Shown piece after piece: positions 1-11,751 of a stretch of DNA of 64,000 nt. Each line of letters starts with the position of its first letter. Positions within the stretch are counted from its first letter, which is position 1. The position numbers and the translations under genes were made by a program. The stretch is taken from contig JAUIRK010000887.1 in assembly GCA_030549495.1 (NCBI GenBank), forward strand, positions 124,001 through 188,000, in the 5' to 3' direction. The notes beneath the pieces were generated by a model, which worked only from the letters and a program-made list of their open reading frames with translations, had not been told where the DNA came from and ran no database searches. This stretch comes from Nectonema munidae. Its lineage: Eukaryota > Nematomorpha > Nectonematoida > Nectonematidae.

Positions 1-357
1 TACCGATTCAAGCGTGTACTTACAGATTCATAAAAATCCAAAATAATTTTTTAAAATTTTGGCTAATTATAATTAATACTTTTTAAATTATAATTATAAT
101 TTTTTATTATCTATATTGGCTTAGTTACGTTTTTTACTAGACGAGTTTTGTTTAAAACCAGGGGAAACTAAGGTCAATCAATTTAATTTTGTATACATTC
201 AATAAAAGTTGGCATAACTGATTTTATAGAAATGTAGTATTCTTTATGCTTTTTTGTAAAGTGAATAAATGAAAAAAAATTTTTTTTACATAAAATCAAA
301 TTTCTAGTGCGTATATAGAAATAGAAGAATCACGTTGCAAATAATCGTTTTAAATTA

Positions 358-689
358 CAGTGCACCCTCGTTAACTCGGATATCAGATAAGTCGGACCGT
401 GAATGAGAATACAAATGTTTGCCCTCATAGGCTTACAAGAGGTCATTTTTATTGCCTTTTTTAATTTCGCTTTGGCTTACAAGCAGCCATTTTATTTTTT
501 CTACTCCATATGTAGTTCGCGGTCATTCTAAATTTTGACGTTATTCTAAAGCTTATTGTGGCTATAAATTCGTCCAATTGGAAATATTTTTTTCCACCAT
601 ATATATATAGTAGACCCTCTGTTATGTCGGACAATCGACATAGTCGGACACCCTTCTCCCCCATGTAGTCCGACTTAACGAGGGTCTAG
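358..689. mobile_element. pogo/Tigger-like MITE, 332 bp, TA target duplication
   Basis: Flanked by TA at 356-357 and 690-691. Ends cagtgcaccctcgttaactc and, in reverse, ctagaccctcgttaagtcgg. An extra terminal-like word (tagaccctctgttatgtcgg) lies inside at about 610-630, pointing to a partial duplication or nesting. No transposase. Confidence 0.75.
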
Positions 690-691
690 TA

Positions 692-3600
692 TTTCAAAAT
701 TTAAAATAAACTTAGTTTTCTTTTGAATCTGTACATTTATTATTTTCAAAAATAAAGAATATATTTTCATAGAAAAAATTTATTTTTAAAAAGTCAGAAA
801 GAAAATATTACTCACAAAATTTAATAAATTTGCAACTTTTTAGTTCACTATTTCACTTGTATTAAACACGCGTTTCCGTTTTATTGTGTTTTTTTCATTG
901 ACTACTACAGCTCTTACTGTACCTGAGTGGACAATCTACTTTGGAGTGGAGGGGATTATGTGAGGGGTAGACAACTGGATTAGAGATAAACATGTGGGTG
1001 GACGAGATTATGATCAGGTGCAGGGATAGATAAATTTGGTTCGAAATAAAGGGTACTATTTAATCGAGCATGGTGGTTCAACTGGGTGCGCGAGATTTCA
1101 TCGACAGCTATATTCCATATTTTACATGTATATTAAATCTATTTTTTTGGGTTTGGGGGTGTTAGTATTTTGTTGTTTCTATTCTCGACAAAATCTTGAT
1201 TTGTTAATGAAATCTAGGGCTTTTGTCGAAAACTATATTACTGAACAATATTTTTTGTATATTAAATATTTATTTTGAGTTATTTCACTAGGGTGAGGGG
1301 CTGATAATTTTGTTTTTATTGTTGATAAAGTTTACACTATTTTATTTATATATTAAATATATATTTTCATTTTTTTGCGGGCCGATAAAATTTTGCTTTG
1401 TTGTCAACGAAATCTCGTGCTTCTGTCGACAATTTTTGGGAAGAATTCGTCAAAATTAGTACTTTGAATATAAGCCACTAATAATTCTTTTTTAAGGCAT
1501 GAATATACTGATATACAAGTAATCGAAGAAATAGATGGCAATCCTGAAACTCTCCAAATTGACTTGTTAGGTACGTCATGGCAAGAAGTTGGACAAATCA
1601 AGTCCCATTCATCACCGCTGCTCCACAGTTCTCTACAGAAGATCAACAGACTTGAAGAAAGGATGAATCTTCATTCTTGCGGCGAAAACAGTTTCATGAT
1701 GAATATATTAATAAGTAACGTTTGGGCTTGGATTTTTCCGACCAATTCATGAAACTTCAAATCCTCTCTCACCACAAAGTTTCTCTTTTCTGATATTGCA
1801 TACATCGATGCAAGTGCAACGTATGCGCCATTCCAAGACTGAGCACCCCTAAAACAAACTAAAGAAATTTTTTGAGGCAAATTTGGAAGAATAAAGCAAA
1901 CAAGTCATCAGTCAAGTTAAGCGTTCCCACATGAAATCATTTATTCCTATTCTTCTTAACCCTATTCCTGATGGGCTATTTTTGATTACTAACTGACAAG
2001 GGGGCCTTTAAAAACCCTTCTTTTTTTATTTTACAAAATTCCCACTAAATAATTTGATGTTATAATTTCTTTTTTATGAAAATCAATCAAACCTTTCAAT
2101 AAATATGAAATATTTAAACTTCAAAATAAATTCTATCTGCATGTTTTTTTACTAAATATTGTATAAATTTAATAATAAAGGAAATTTTGTTGTTTAATTC
2201 ACTCTAAACATTTCACATGTTATAAATTAGTTATAAACTAACTGACCTAACATTGTTTCAATAATTTGAAATAAATTTTTCACTAAAACATAGTAAATCG
2301 ATCATATCAGCCCAGGGCATTTGATATGCCAGCGCATAGTCAACAAGGAATTTACAAGACACTCTTCAAAAAGCTGGTGAAATAAAGAGACACGTGATCG
2401 ATATGCTACGGCTACGAAATCAAAATTGGAGCTTGCATTTCGACGGTAAAATATTGACAAAATGAATATCACGCGGTTGTCATCAAGAATGAAACAAATG
2501 AAAACATAAAGCATAACATTTTGGACGATAATTAAATCTTATCTATCCAACTACATTTCAACAATCTACGCCAAGAATATCTTCCATTTAGTATTTCTTT
2601 AAATCTTTAGCTAGATGTGAGTTTGATCCTTCAAAATAAAATACATTGAATTTGGAGGATCCTTTTGTATTCAGGTGAAAGCTCTTTAGTACCAATTTCA
2701 TAAGGACGAATAACTTTAACTAAGTTCTCTAAAACTTTTCATTCATTCTCATAAATTTTTCAAAAATATAAAATTTCAAAGCCGTAGGAATGGAGGTTTT
2801 CAAATTGATAAATCTTGAAATTGTGTTCCATCTGGTTTTTTTATATAGAAGTTGCTCATTTTTTATTTTTATGCATATTTTCTTTCAAATAATTTTTCCT
2901 GGTGATTTTGGAAATTTTTTTGAAATTTTTCTAACTTTCTATACCATTTTTCCAACTTTTTCTTCAATTTTAGGTGCATTATTATCTTTGGCTTGCTCAG
3001 GTGAATACAAATGGTGCTTTTCAATTTTTTTTGATATTTTCTAATTATCTAATTACTTATATTTTCTAAATATAAGTAAAATGTGTTTACAGATAAATTA
3101 CTGGTTTCGAACCCTGGTGGTTAGATTCCAGATAATGTTTTTGAGCAAAGACTATGATAAGCTACAATTTGTGAGTTGTCAACACGATGTCTAGGAGAAA
3201 ATCCTCTGTATTCTTATGGAAAAAGACCTTGTAGGGTTAAGCCAGTCAACCAATATCGATTAAAAGTTATGAAGAACTCCAAGAGTCCTTCAAGGAATAA
3301 ACTCATGTTATAGAAGATCAAGCTGGATGGAGAGATGATATGAAGTTTCTGTTTCATCTGCCTTGGCGGATGGAGTTTGCGAGCAATCTTGCATATTTCC
3401 TCATCTCCCAAGGGACAAATAGCTTACAGATGATCTGTCAGTTCATCTTATATGATTGGACTGACCACCGGTTTTATGATAAAATATATAGATAGACCTA
3501 AAGACTATGCAGAGCCATCACAAGTGTTACAAGTTACAAATCTTCAAGGCTGCAGTTGATAAATCAATGGAAACAAGAGCTATCCAAACCAATCATGGTC

Positions 3601-4100
3601 GTGGGCAAACAATTAAGGTGATGCAAGAACTAAATGGCACATACAAGAACAAAGCCAACCTGCCACTGAATTTCATTCTCTCTAATGACTTACCACAATT
3701 TGAGCATTGACTAGTTTTACTTTATATAACTCACACTCTCAAACTTCAAGGATGCATAAGAAAGTTAATTAGCAGTTATGAATCAAACATTTTGATATTT
3801 TTCTTTTTTAGTACATTATTCAAACAGAGTTCTAATTTTTGCAAATCTGCCCAAATCCAACAAAATATAAAAATTTCAAAGTTAATCATAGTTGACCTTT
3901 TTTGATAATATACAAAAATTTTAACTATTTTCTAAAAAAGCTCATTAAAACGGATACAGGACTATGGAAGTGCAAAAAACTGTATTCCTAATGTGTTTAT
4001 TATGCCTCTAACCTTATCCTTTGTATATGTGAAGAGCTTAAGAACGTAAAAACCATATCAAGTATTTCACGGAATGGAAACCTAACGTGAATTACTCAAA
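692..4100. other. gene-free AT-rich segment
   Basis: Apart from the duplication at 1.2-1.4 kb I recognise nothing. A minus-strand open stretch at 1,671-1,880 (AQSWNGAYVALASMYAI) and a B-box-like ggttcgaaacc in reverse at about 3,103-3,113 were seen but could not be assigned. Confidence 0.6.
1187..1436 (+). repeat. degenerate direct duplication, period about 196 bp
   Basis: cgacaaaatcttgatttgtt...gaaatctagggcttttgtcg (1,187-1,228) matches tgataaaattttgctttgtt...gaaatctcgtgcttctgtcg (1,383-1,425). Likely an old tandem duplication or two copies of one repeat. Confidence 0.5.
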
Positions 4101-4127
4101 ATTTGAGTTTATTATTTTTCGAGCTAA

Positions 4128-4334
4128 TTGTCACAAAATAACCCGCCAAACATAAGCAATATTTTCCGAGTTCACCAACAGAAATATCTAGGAATTGATT
4201 TGGATGCAGGATTTAGTTTTCATCGTGAAACTCACGAAAAGATTAAGAAGAATCAAAAGTATTTAACTTTATATGGAATTCGTAAAGAACTTTGGCTAAA
4301 TTTTGCTGCCATTAAAATTTCATTAAAATCCTAA
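4128..4334 (+). pseudogene. LINE reverse-transcriptase relic
   Basis: Open stretch containing VHQQKYLGIDLDAGFSFHRE and a following Lys-rich helix. It resembles the K(Y/H)LGxxLDxxLSFxxH block found just after the catalytic core in non-LTR retrotransposon reverse transcriptases (CR1/jockey type). Short and isolated. Confidence 0.5.
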
Positions 4335-4397
4335 CGATGCCGAAATTGATACAATTTCTCAATCATTTACCCTCAAGCCCTCTTCCAATTTTTGGAG

Positions 4398-5821
4398 CTA
4401 TAACTTGGTCTTGCTTATCATTGTCTTCATAGAAGAGAAGCAAGCCTCACACCCATATGATGTCGAGAAAGGAAGAACTTCAATTTGTAATGATGTGGTA
4501 TTGCACTTTGAGGAACAGGTAGAATGATATGAATGAAATGATAGAATCAGGTAGAATGAAATGATATCTGTCGAAAGGTGCTTTAGTTTTAGTCCTCTGA
4601 CATTTTTGAGTTCTATCAGCTCATCCTCTTCCACGGCCATTAATACTGCTGATTCACATGTGTTCATCATAAAACAGATCTCTCACCCAATCGATTGAAG
4701 ATACATGAAGTGATTGGAAATACTTTTCAATGCCTTCATTGAGTAGTGACAAAGTTTATAAAATTACAAAATTTTTATCCAGTCTGCAATTATTTGTAAG
4801 TTCAAACATTTAAGTTTTGTTCTTTTTTTATTCTCCACAATATCAGTTTTTCCTAAAAAAAGAGCCAACTTTGTCAATACACGTCTGAATATTTTAATTA
4901 TTTCCTTGCATATTCTTATTGAGAGTGTTCAAGTTTCGAATATATCAACTAGCAAGGAAACTTCATTACACCAGGCATCATTACTAAGAAGATCATTCAG
5001 CTCAGACTCTTCATATTTGAAAAATATAAAGGTCTCTTCCCTAGTTAGTAAAACCGATAAATCTATGCAGCAAACAGTGTGTGAAAACTGACAGGATTTT
5101 CTGTTTCGAAAATGTAATTAACCTTTTTAGGCTCCCAAACGTAGAGGGAGCACCATCCGTTAAGATTCTTAGATCTGTGATTTGCATAACAAATTATAAG
5201 AACGTGAGATTGGTGGACAATCTCAAAATGGTTTTGACATCCTGTTGTTATGTAAATGGTTTGCAAAATAAAATAGTTTAATTAGTCTTTATTCAAAACA
5301 AACATCGTGAATGTTAAAAGTTTTTTAAGTGATGTCAATTGACTAGTCACTCAGTGTCTTGAGATATGTCAGATATCCCACGATTATTGGTGTTATCTGA
5401 CATCGAGATTTTCAAAATCTCTTGTTCATATTTTTTTACCAAAGATAATATTTACAATTTTACTGCTTCATATTACTGATTCTGCAATTGCATGTAATTT
5501 CATGATTTTGGTAACCATTTCCGCAACACTATAACTCAATTCTTGAACTTTGTCAGAAATATTTGTGAGTTTGGTTAATTTTTGAGACTAGTTTTGATAA
5601 GCTATATCGATGTTTTTCTTGCATAAATGTGAGTGCTTTGTATGAATGTGTCTTTTCAGATAATTTAGAACCACAGCTTGATTTGTTCGCTCTTCGCCAA
5701 ATTGAAATGAATCATAAGGGCGTGTAGTCTTCTTTATACTGTCGCACAACTGTGTTTGATGTAACTCTGCCAGACCTATGCATCGTACTGGCAGAACAAG
5801 TATCAGCCACACTTCCTTCAA
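4398..5821 (-). pseudogene. eroded hAT transposase (BED finger to C-terminal dimerisation block)
   Basis: Pieces in correct order on the minus strand. LNYLKRHIHTKHSHLCKKN at about 5,610-5,680 is the end of a BED finger (H-x4-H, then the usual basic link). NDAWCNEVSLLVDIFETWTL at about 4,930-5,000 fits the mid-domain helix. STSYGCEACFSSMKTMISKT at about 4,400-4,470 is the C-terminal hAT dimerisation motif. Stops and frame changes throughout show old decay. Terminal repeats not identified. Individually the matches are modest; their order supports the call. Confidence 0.65.
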
Positions 5822-6826
5822 ACTAAAAATACTGGAGTATATATTTTCACTTAAAAGTTAATAAGCTTAATTAGGTTTCAAAAAATGAAAATATACAGTA
5901 CACTAAAGATTCTGCCTTCAACTAAGATAAAATAAACAGTGTGCCCCACAGAGAAAAGATGAACTCAGTACGCTTAGGGTATATACCCTAGATATACTCC
6001 TAGTGTCACCTCAACAATATTCTAGCTGAATTCGCGTTTTTCGTCTACCAGCTTAATATATTTTATTCTAATTTTCAGTGACACCTGTAAATTTGTAAAT
6101 TGTCTCAATAAAAGATGAGTATAGTTTGATAGGTGATTTAAGCTTATGAATTTTAAAGGCATTGTTTTCCATTTTTCAAATATTTATGTTTTAATTATAA
6201 TATACAAAAAATTATTAACTCCAAATTTTTATTAGTAAACAAAAGACTTTGTTCTACTGAAATTATTAGGAAGAGTAGATGATATGACACATGTGTCCAA
6301 ACAAACTTAAGACAAATAGATAAATATTTTTCAAGTTTATTCAAGACTTTATGAAACTACATCAAATTTAATAACTTAGTGTATTTTTGCTTAATATTGT
6401 AAAATCATATAATATCCGAGTTTTTCATTTTCTTTTTAAATTCGAGGCTTAAACTCTCCACCATAAAATCTCTATCGAATATTGTAATTTTTCAAAACAA
6501 TTGTTTTGAGGTTAAAGTTGATGTCGATGGTCCACAACGTTCAACTTCGGTCAAGACGTGATAGGAGCATTTACTATTCTATGTTTTATCACATATTCCA
6601 CATATAATATCCGAAGAAATTTCAATTTTTTGGAGTTATTGAAGTAGAACATTTTCATGATAACTTCAAATATTTAAAAGATGTCATCTCTATCAAATTT
6701 CAAAAGTGTCTAAAGGACTGTGAAGACATTTTAGTTGATGAAATATTTTAAATAAAATTTATTTTTTTATTTTTTTTTGATTATTCAGAATTTTAATTTT
6801 TACTAAGAAAAATTTATTAACCCGTT

Positions 6827-6980
6827 AACGCCCAGAGTCCACTTTACAAAAATAAAAAAAAGCAGACGAAGATGAAATTACTTATGTTCCCAAATGGGAA
6901 CATTGGGTCTTAATGGGTTAATACAAATCTCCTGCTTTAGATTAGATATCGTCTGATTATTCTGGTCGTTAACGGGTTAA
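6827..6980. mobile_element. piggyBac-type TTAA MITE, compound copy
   Basis: Starts TTAACCCGTTAACGCCC. It shows an inner end at 6,918-6,921 (taatgggTTAA, just after gttcccaaatgggaac and attgggtct) and an outer end ggtcgttaacgggTTAA at 6,977-6,980. It shares gcagacgaagatgaaatta and the palindrome with the copy at 43 kb. The double right end suggests one unit placed beside or inside another. Confidence 0.75.
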
Positions 6981-7132
6981 ATGTATGAAAACTGAGACAG
7001 GTTAGCTTTTCAAAGGATTATATAAAAGAAAATATGATGTGACAAACTTTCGGACATGTTTAAATAAAAGCGTCATTCCATTAGGTTAAACATGTCTATT
7101 TCTAGCGTGCTCACAAACTATCTAATTATGTA

Positions 7133-7285
7133 AGTGGGCGTGAGTAATGTTGGTTAGACACTGTGTTTCGATAACTCAAGGCCTTGGGTTCGATCCCACA
7201 TCAAGCATGCTTTCCTTATAGTTCGATACAAGCTGCGCAATTGTGCCTTCTAGATGAAAATACCCCACGGCACCTTTACCTTCAT
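7133..7285 (+). mobile_element. tRNA-derived SINE, copy 1
   Basis: tRNA-like head with A-box-like ttggttagacac and a good B box ggttcgatccc (7,187-7,197), then a body reading caattgtgccttctagatga and accccacggcacctttacct. The same sequence recurs at 18.8, 39.1 and 52.4 kb. Pol III promoter elements plus dispersed copies define a SINE. Confidence 0.8.
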
Positions 7286-8392
7286 CACAACGATAACGTT
7301 TAATTAAGATGGTATTTATGCGCGTGTATTTTTTACATAATAATAGCAAATTAAATGACCTGAAAATAATTTTTGATTTCAATTTAAAATTAACAGAGCC
7401 TATATCATTTATTTGTAACACAGCTTATCCTACGATTCATATGATAAAAATTATTTCTTAACAAACAATCTATCAATACTTTGCTTCCGCCGATGCTTTC
7501 GTCGATCGCCAAATTTCGCCAACGATCGGCATGTATGTACGACCTTTTATTTGGGCCTTAGTAGTAACGTCTAATAAAAATTAATTATTCCAACGCACAT
7601 AAATTGATATTTCTAATGCCAGAAATTTAAAGCTAAGGCCTAATTGTATGCAGCTTGAATGAAAATTGAAATAGATATTAAAATTAGTTATATCTACATT
7701 TATACGAAAATCGTGTTTGATCTCAAGTACTCTAAAAACTCGTAATAAATTTGAACTTTTTTCACTTGCAAAAAGTATGATTTTTTCGCAAAAGAACTCC
7801 GAAAAATCTTAATGGAAAAACTGCTCTAACAGTTGTTCTTTTGTTTAAATTCTGAATCAAATATATTCTAAAGTATCCTCATGTAATAAGGACTATACTT
7901 ATATATAAAAATTTAATAAATATAAACTAATAATTCAAAGATTGAATAGAAAATCAATCAAAGGAATACAAAATCTTAAATATGATAAAATGTTAAAAAT
8001 CCTAAATTTCCCTTTCTCAAATATAGTCAAAATCTTACTCTTTCAAACTTGAAACCGACATTTTTCACAACAAATTCAGACAAATCTATCTACCTCAACG
8101 ATGTATAGTAGATTGGAATTCCTTTTTAAATATCATATTCCGATCTGAAAGTCCTAATTTTTCCAAAAACAGGCTTGATAATTTCTAGAGTTGTCAGAAG
8201 TTTGACGCTAATATGCCTATATGTTTATTTTGCATGTTTGAACAAAGCTTCCATGAATTTGATTTTAATTTATATATGTATGATTTAACTGAGATATCGC
8301 TTCTCAAAATTGCGATGCTTATCATTTAAATTGAATATCACCTCTCTTACAGGATGAATCTTCATAAGCAAGCAAATATGTAAACCTTCTTC

Positions 8393-8451
8393 AAACATAT
8401 TTTGTGAATATGGAGTACAAACATATTTTGTGAATATGGAGTACAAACATA
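8393..8451 (+). repeat. 26-bp tandem duplication
   Basis: Two exact copies of a 26-base unit beginning aaacatattttgtgaatatg (8,393-8,418 and 8,419-8,444) plus a partial third. Confidence 0.85.
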
Positions 8452-8596
8452 TAAAATAAAAAGAGCTAGCCAGCAAGCATTCATTGATTCCAGCATTTGA
8501 AGAAAACTAGACTTAATTTAACTCTTTTAATCCATGTGCAATTTAGGAGTGGATCTTTCTCTTTGATAAAAAATCCACAGCGTCAAGCCTCTAACA

Positions 8597-8992
8597 CAGG
8601 GGTCGGGAACCTATGGCTCGCGAGCCAGACATGGCTCTTTTGATGACTGCATCTGGCTCTCAGATAAATTAGGTGGCCTTCAGGATAAAGGGAGGTATTG
8701 CGATAATGCATATCCTTCTTCCCAATTCTACACTCTCTTAATTTCTTCATCATTACGAATCACGACGACACAAATAAAGCTGATGATGATGCAGACTTTG
8801 CGTATTTAAATAACTTCGATAAAACAATATTGTTTAAAATAAATTCAGAGTGTTATTTTACTCTAAAATTGTTGGTCTTCTTTTTCCATTTATTTGTAAT
8901 CAGTATTTAAAAATATATATGGCTCTCAAGGGATTAGATTTTAAAATATGTGTTTTTTGGGCTCTTTTAGCCAAAAAGGTTCCCGGCCCCTG
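8597..8992. mobile_element. non-autonomous hAT, 396 bp, perfect 8-bp duplication
   Basis: Flanked by ctctaaca at 8,589-8,596 and 8,993-9,000. Terminal inverted repeats CAGGGGTCGGGAACCT and AGGTTCCCGGCCCCTG, with the widespread hAT sub-terminal words ggctcgcgagccag and tggctctcag. No transposase; purely mobilised in trans. Intact ends and an exact duplication suggest a relatively young insertion. Confidence 0.93.
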
Positions 8993-10105
8993 CTCTAACA
9001 TATTGAAGTTTTATGCAGCAGCATGTGTTTCGCTTCTCAAAGGTTAGGCAAAATTATCCATTTTCACTAGTTCGTTAGAGAATATAAGGAAGCTTTTCAT
9101 TTATCCAGTTTTTTTAGGATGTTTTCATCAAAAGGCGCTATTCAAACACTTGTTTCGAACTATAAGCAAAATACCTTGATTCTGGAGTCACACTCAAGAC
9201 ATTTATAGTATTAAAGCCAAGCATCTGTACAACATTACTCACTTCCACTTATGAGGCTCTTCGATAAACGTGAGGCACATCGGATAGTGGGGTCAGGGGT
9301 GTGGCAAGATAGATCTAAGCCTTCTACCATTGCTTGCCAATGCTTTTTGCCCTTGTGAACTCTCTTTTTTATACTTTCTATCGATGGAATGAGATTTGCT
9401 CTCCTTGTCTTAAGAATATGGCGACGAGCCTGACCGTACGTATCTTTAGCTAGGGTTTTTCCAAACTATTAGTTATCATGTATCTCTTTAGTATTTTTGG
9501 TCATATCTGTATACGTACCCGTAAAAGAATGCAAATATTGAATCTATAGTTATTTATATAATAAAGAAAGAGGGCATCGTCAACTCGCACATTTGCATGA
9601 CCGATACTCTTTATTTGCTTATACTTTTTAAAAAAAATTGTTAATGTTAATTATCATTAGGCTTTATAGTTATTATTTAATTTAGCTATTTTGTTAGTTA
9701 GATAATAATTGATTATTCAATTAGCTTTTTATCTATTTCGTTAGTTATCTTTTTAGTTCCTTTCAGTGGGAAATGATTGTAAACGATATAAATTATTATT
9801 TGAAGAATGGTTATAACGCAGTCTAGCAGCTTCTGACCCCATTGGAGTAAGATCATTATTCTTACCGAATGTTTACATATAAAATAGAATTAAATGTATT
9901 CTGCACTGTTTTTTCCATGGATATCTTTCAGAGAATGAAGAAGGAAGACCGTTTATTTAAAGAAAGCAAGCGGTAACAAAATCAGTTCAGTTTGTTAAGA
10001 TCGTTTCTTTCTTTTGTGTACACGCAGGAAAAGCTTTGCACCCGACACCAATGAACAAATGCAGATTGTGCTGTGAATTATATCAGTGTATGCAAACACA
10101 ATATA

Positions 10106-10260
10106 CAGTCAGAACCCGATAACACGGAAGATTCCCTTCTCTGAGGAATTTTTGTTGTCAGTTTTTTGGGTTAATGATTTTTTATATACTTTATATACTC
10201 GCGTATTATGCGACATTTGAGGACATAATTTATAACCTGATTTTATCGGGTTGTATCACA
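10106..10260. mobile_element. pogo-like MITE
   Basis: Left cagtcagaacccgataacac, right (reverse) gtgatacaacccgataaaat; a shared AACCCGATAA core in inverted orientation about 150 bp apart. Decayed; no coding content. Confidence 0.5.
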
Positions 10261-10509
10261 CATGAGATACAAATTTTGGTTCTATCAAAGTCTCTGAAAT
10301 CAGAAAATCTCTTGGGTAAATTGCGAGGAAAATCTCTGACGGACTTAATTTTTGGACTTAAGCCCAAAATAAACATATCTCTCTAGCTTGCTTACTATGT
10401 GTTATTTTTTCTCTGTCTCTTTTTTCACTTGTGACATTTCTATGCCGTATCATCACCCAGGGAAACAAATTATAAGATAGATGAAAAAATTAAAAAAGCT
10501 TCATCTAAA

Positions 10510-11110
10510 TTCTAAACCATGGCCTCTCACCTAGGGCGAATGGTCCATATCTGTGTGAAAATGAAATTCATGTGGGTAATTTTTTTAGGATATAGTTTGG
10601 CATTGAATAAACAAATTTTACAAATATATATTCAAAAATCTACTTTTTAAGTTAGAATTAAAGCTATAGTCAAATATTTAAATTAAAACAAAAATTTTCT
10701 AATTATAAATCTCAGCTGAAAGTTTACTTATTGTTAGGAATTAAGGAGTTGTTTAAACTCAAAATAGAAGAATTCGAGATAAATCATTATTTTTGTAATA
10801 TGGAATATGTAGACGAAAATTATAAAATCTCAACCATGGGTTCCCAATCAGTGGGTGGCGACCTCCTGGGAGATGGTAGAGGCTTAGGAGGTGGGGGCGT
10901 AACTTTGTCAGAAAAGACTTGGAATGATAATTCTTTTTCATGGAAGAAATTTTTATTTATATATTTGATGAAGCAGAAAATGGGAAGGAGTGAATTTTCC
11001 CAGTTTCCCAATTTGTTTCCACCTCCTGGGAGATGGTAGAGGCTTAGGAGGTGGGGCGTAACTTTGTCAGAGAAAACTTGAAATGATAATTCTTCATCAT
11101 GCCATATTTT
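10510..11110 (+). mobile_element. degraded hAT-derived element with 160-bp internal duplication
   Basis: 10,530-10,840 resembles the interior of the MITE at 17,738-18,197. Two copies of a segment starting acctcctgggagatggtaga (10,861-10,933 and 11,021-11,092) lie 160 bp apart. Between them, 10,966-11,014 is nearly identical, in reverse complement, to the transposase segment 12,511-12,559, and would read LMKQKMGRSEFSQFPN. No clean target duplication was found, so the limits are approximate. Confidence 0.7.
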
Positions 11111-11751
11111 GTAAGTAATTTTTATTTATAATATTTTATCTTTGTTTAAATTTTCGGTGTGTGGAAAAAATACCCGAGGTACAAATGCTCCCCCCCCTCC
11201 CCAAAAGTAGGTAAAGTGCACCTTCTTTCAACGACTATAACAAAGATTCATCAAGATATCTCTCTTTTATCCTTTTTAAAAGACAACTTGTGATAAAATT
11301 TAGTATTTCATGCACTTTCATATATCACTCATCCACAACTGAGACTTCAAAGCTCATATAGTATTATCATAATTTGAAATTATAGTTAGTTATCAGGGTT
11401 CATACAACAAAAATTACATATGTTAAATGAATATACTGTAATATGTATCAGTGGGTTTGAAATGTGCCATAATGTTTATTCAACACTCAGCAAAATAAAT
11501 TGATTAGACGATGTTCTTCTGTGTCAGATTGGAGAGTCTATCTGAAATTTACGACTTACAAAGATCAATTATTTAACACCTTGCCTTTCCAAATATACTA
11601 ACAGTACATCTTTGCAAACAGAACAAGGTCTATGTCAAAAAACAAAAAAATAAGACGAGTTTAGTTGAAACAAAAATGATCAATCATTTGTTCAATCCCT
11701 TTTAGCCCAACGTGACAAAGCCTTAAGCATAGATGAGTTTTTCTTCTAAAC

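Noticed and set aside
3103-3113. ggttcgaaacc in reverse, a B-box match, considered as a tRNA gene.
   Set aside because: No A box or foldable cloverleaf around it; at best a SINE trace.
5365-5404. Small hairpin tgtcagata/tatctgaca.
   Set aside because: 9-bp arms are expected by chance at this scale in AT-rich DNA, and it lies within an eroded transposase.
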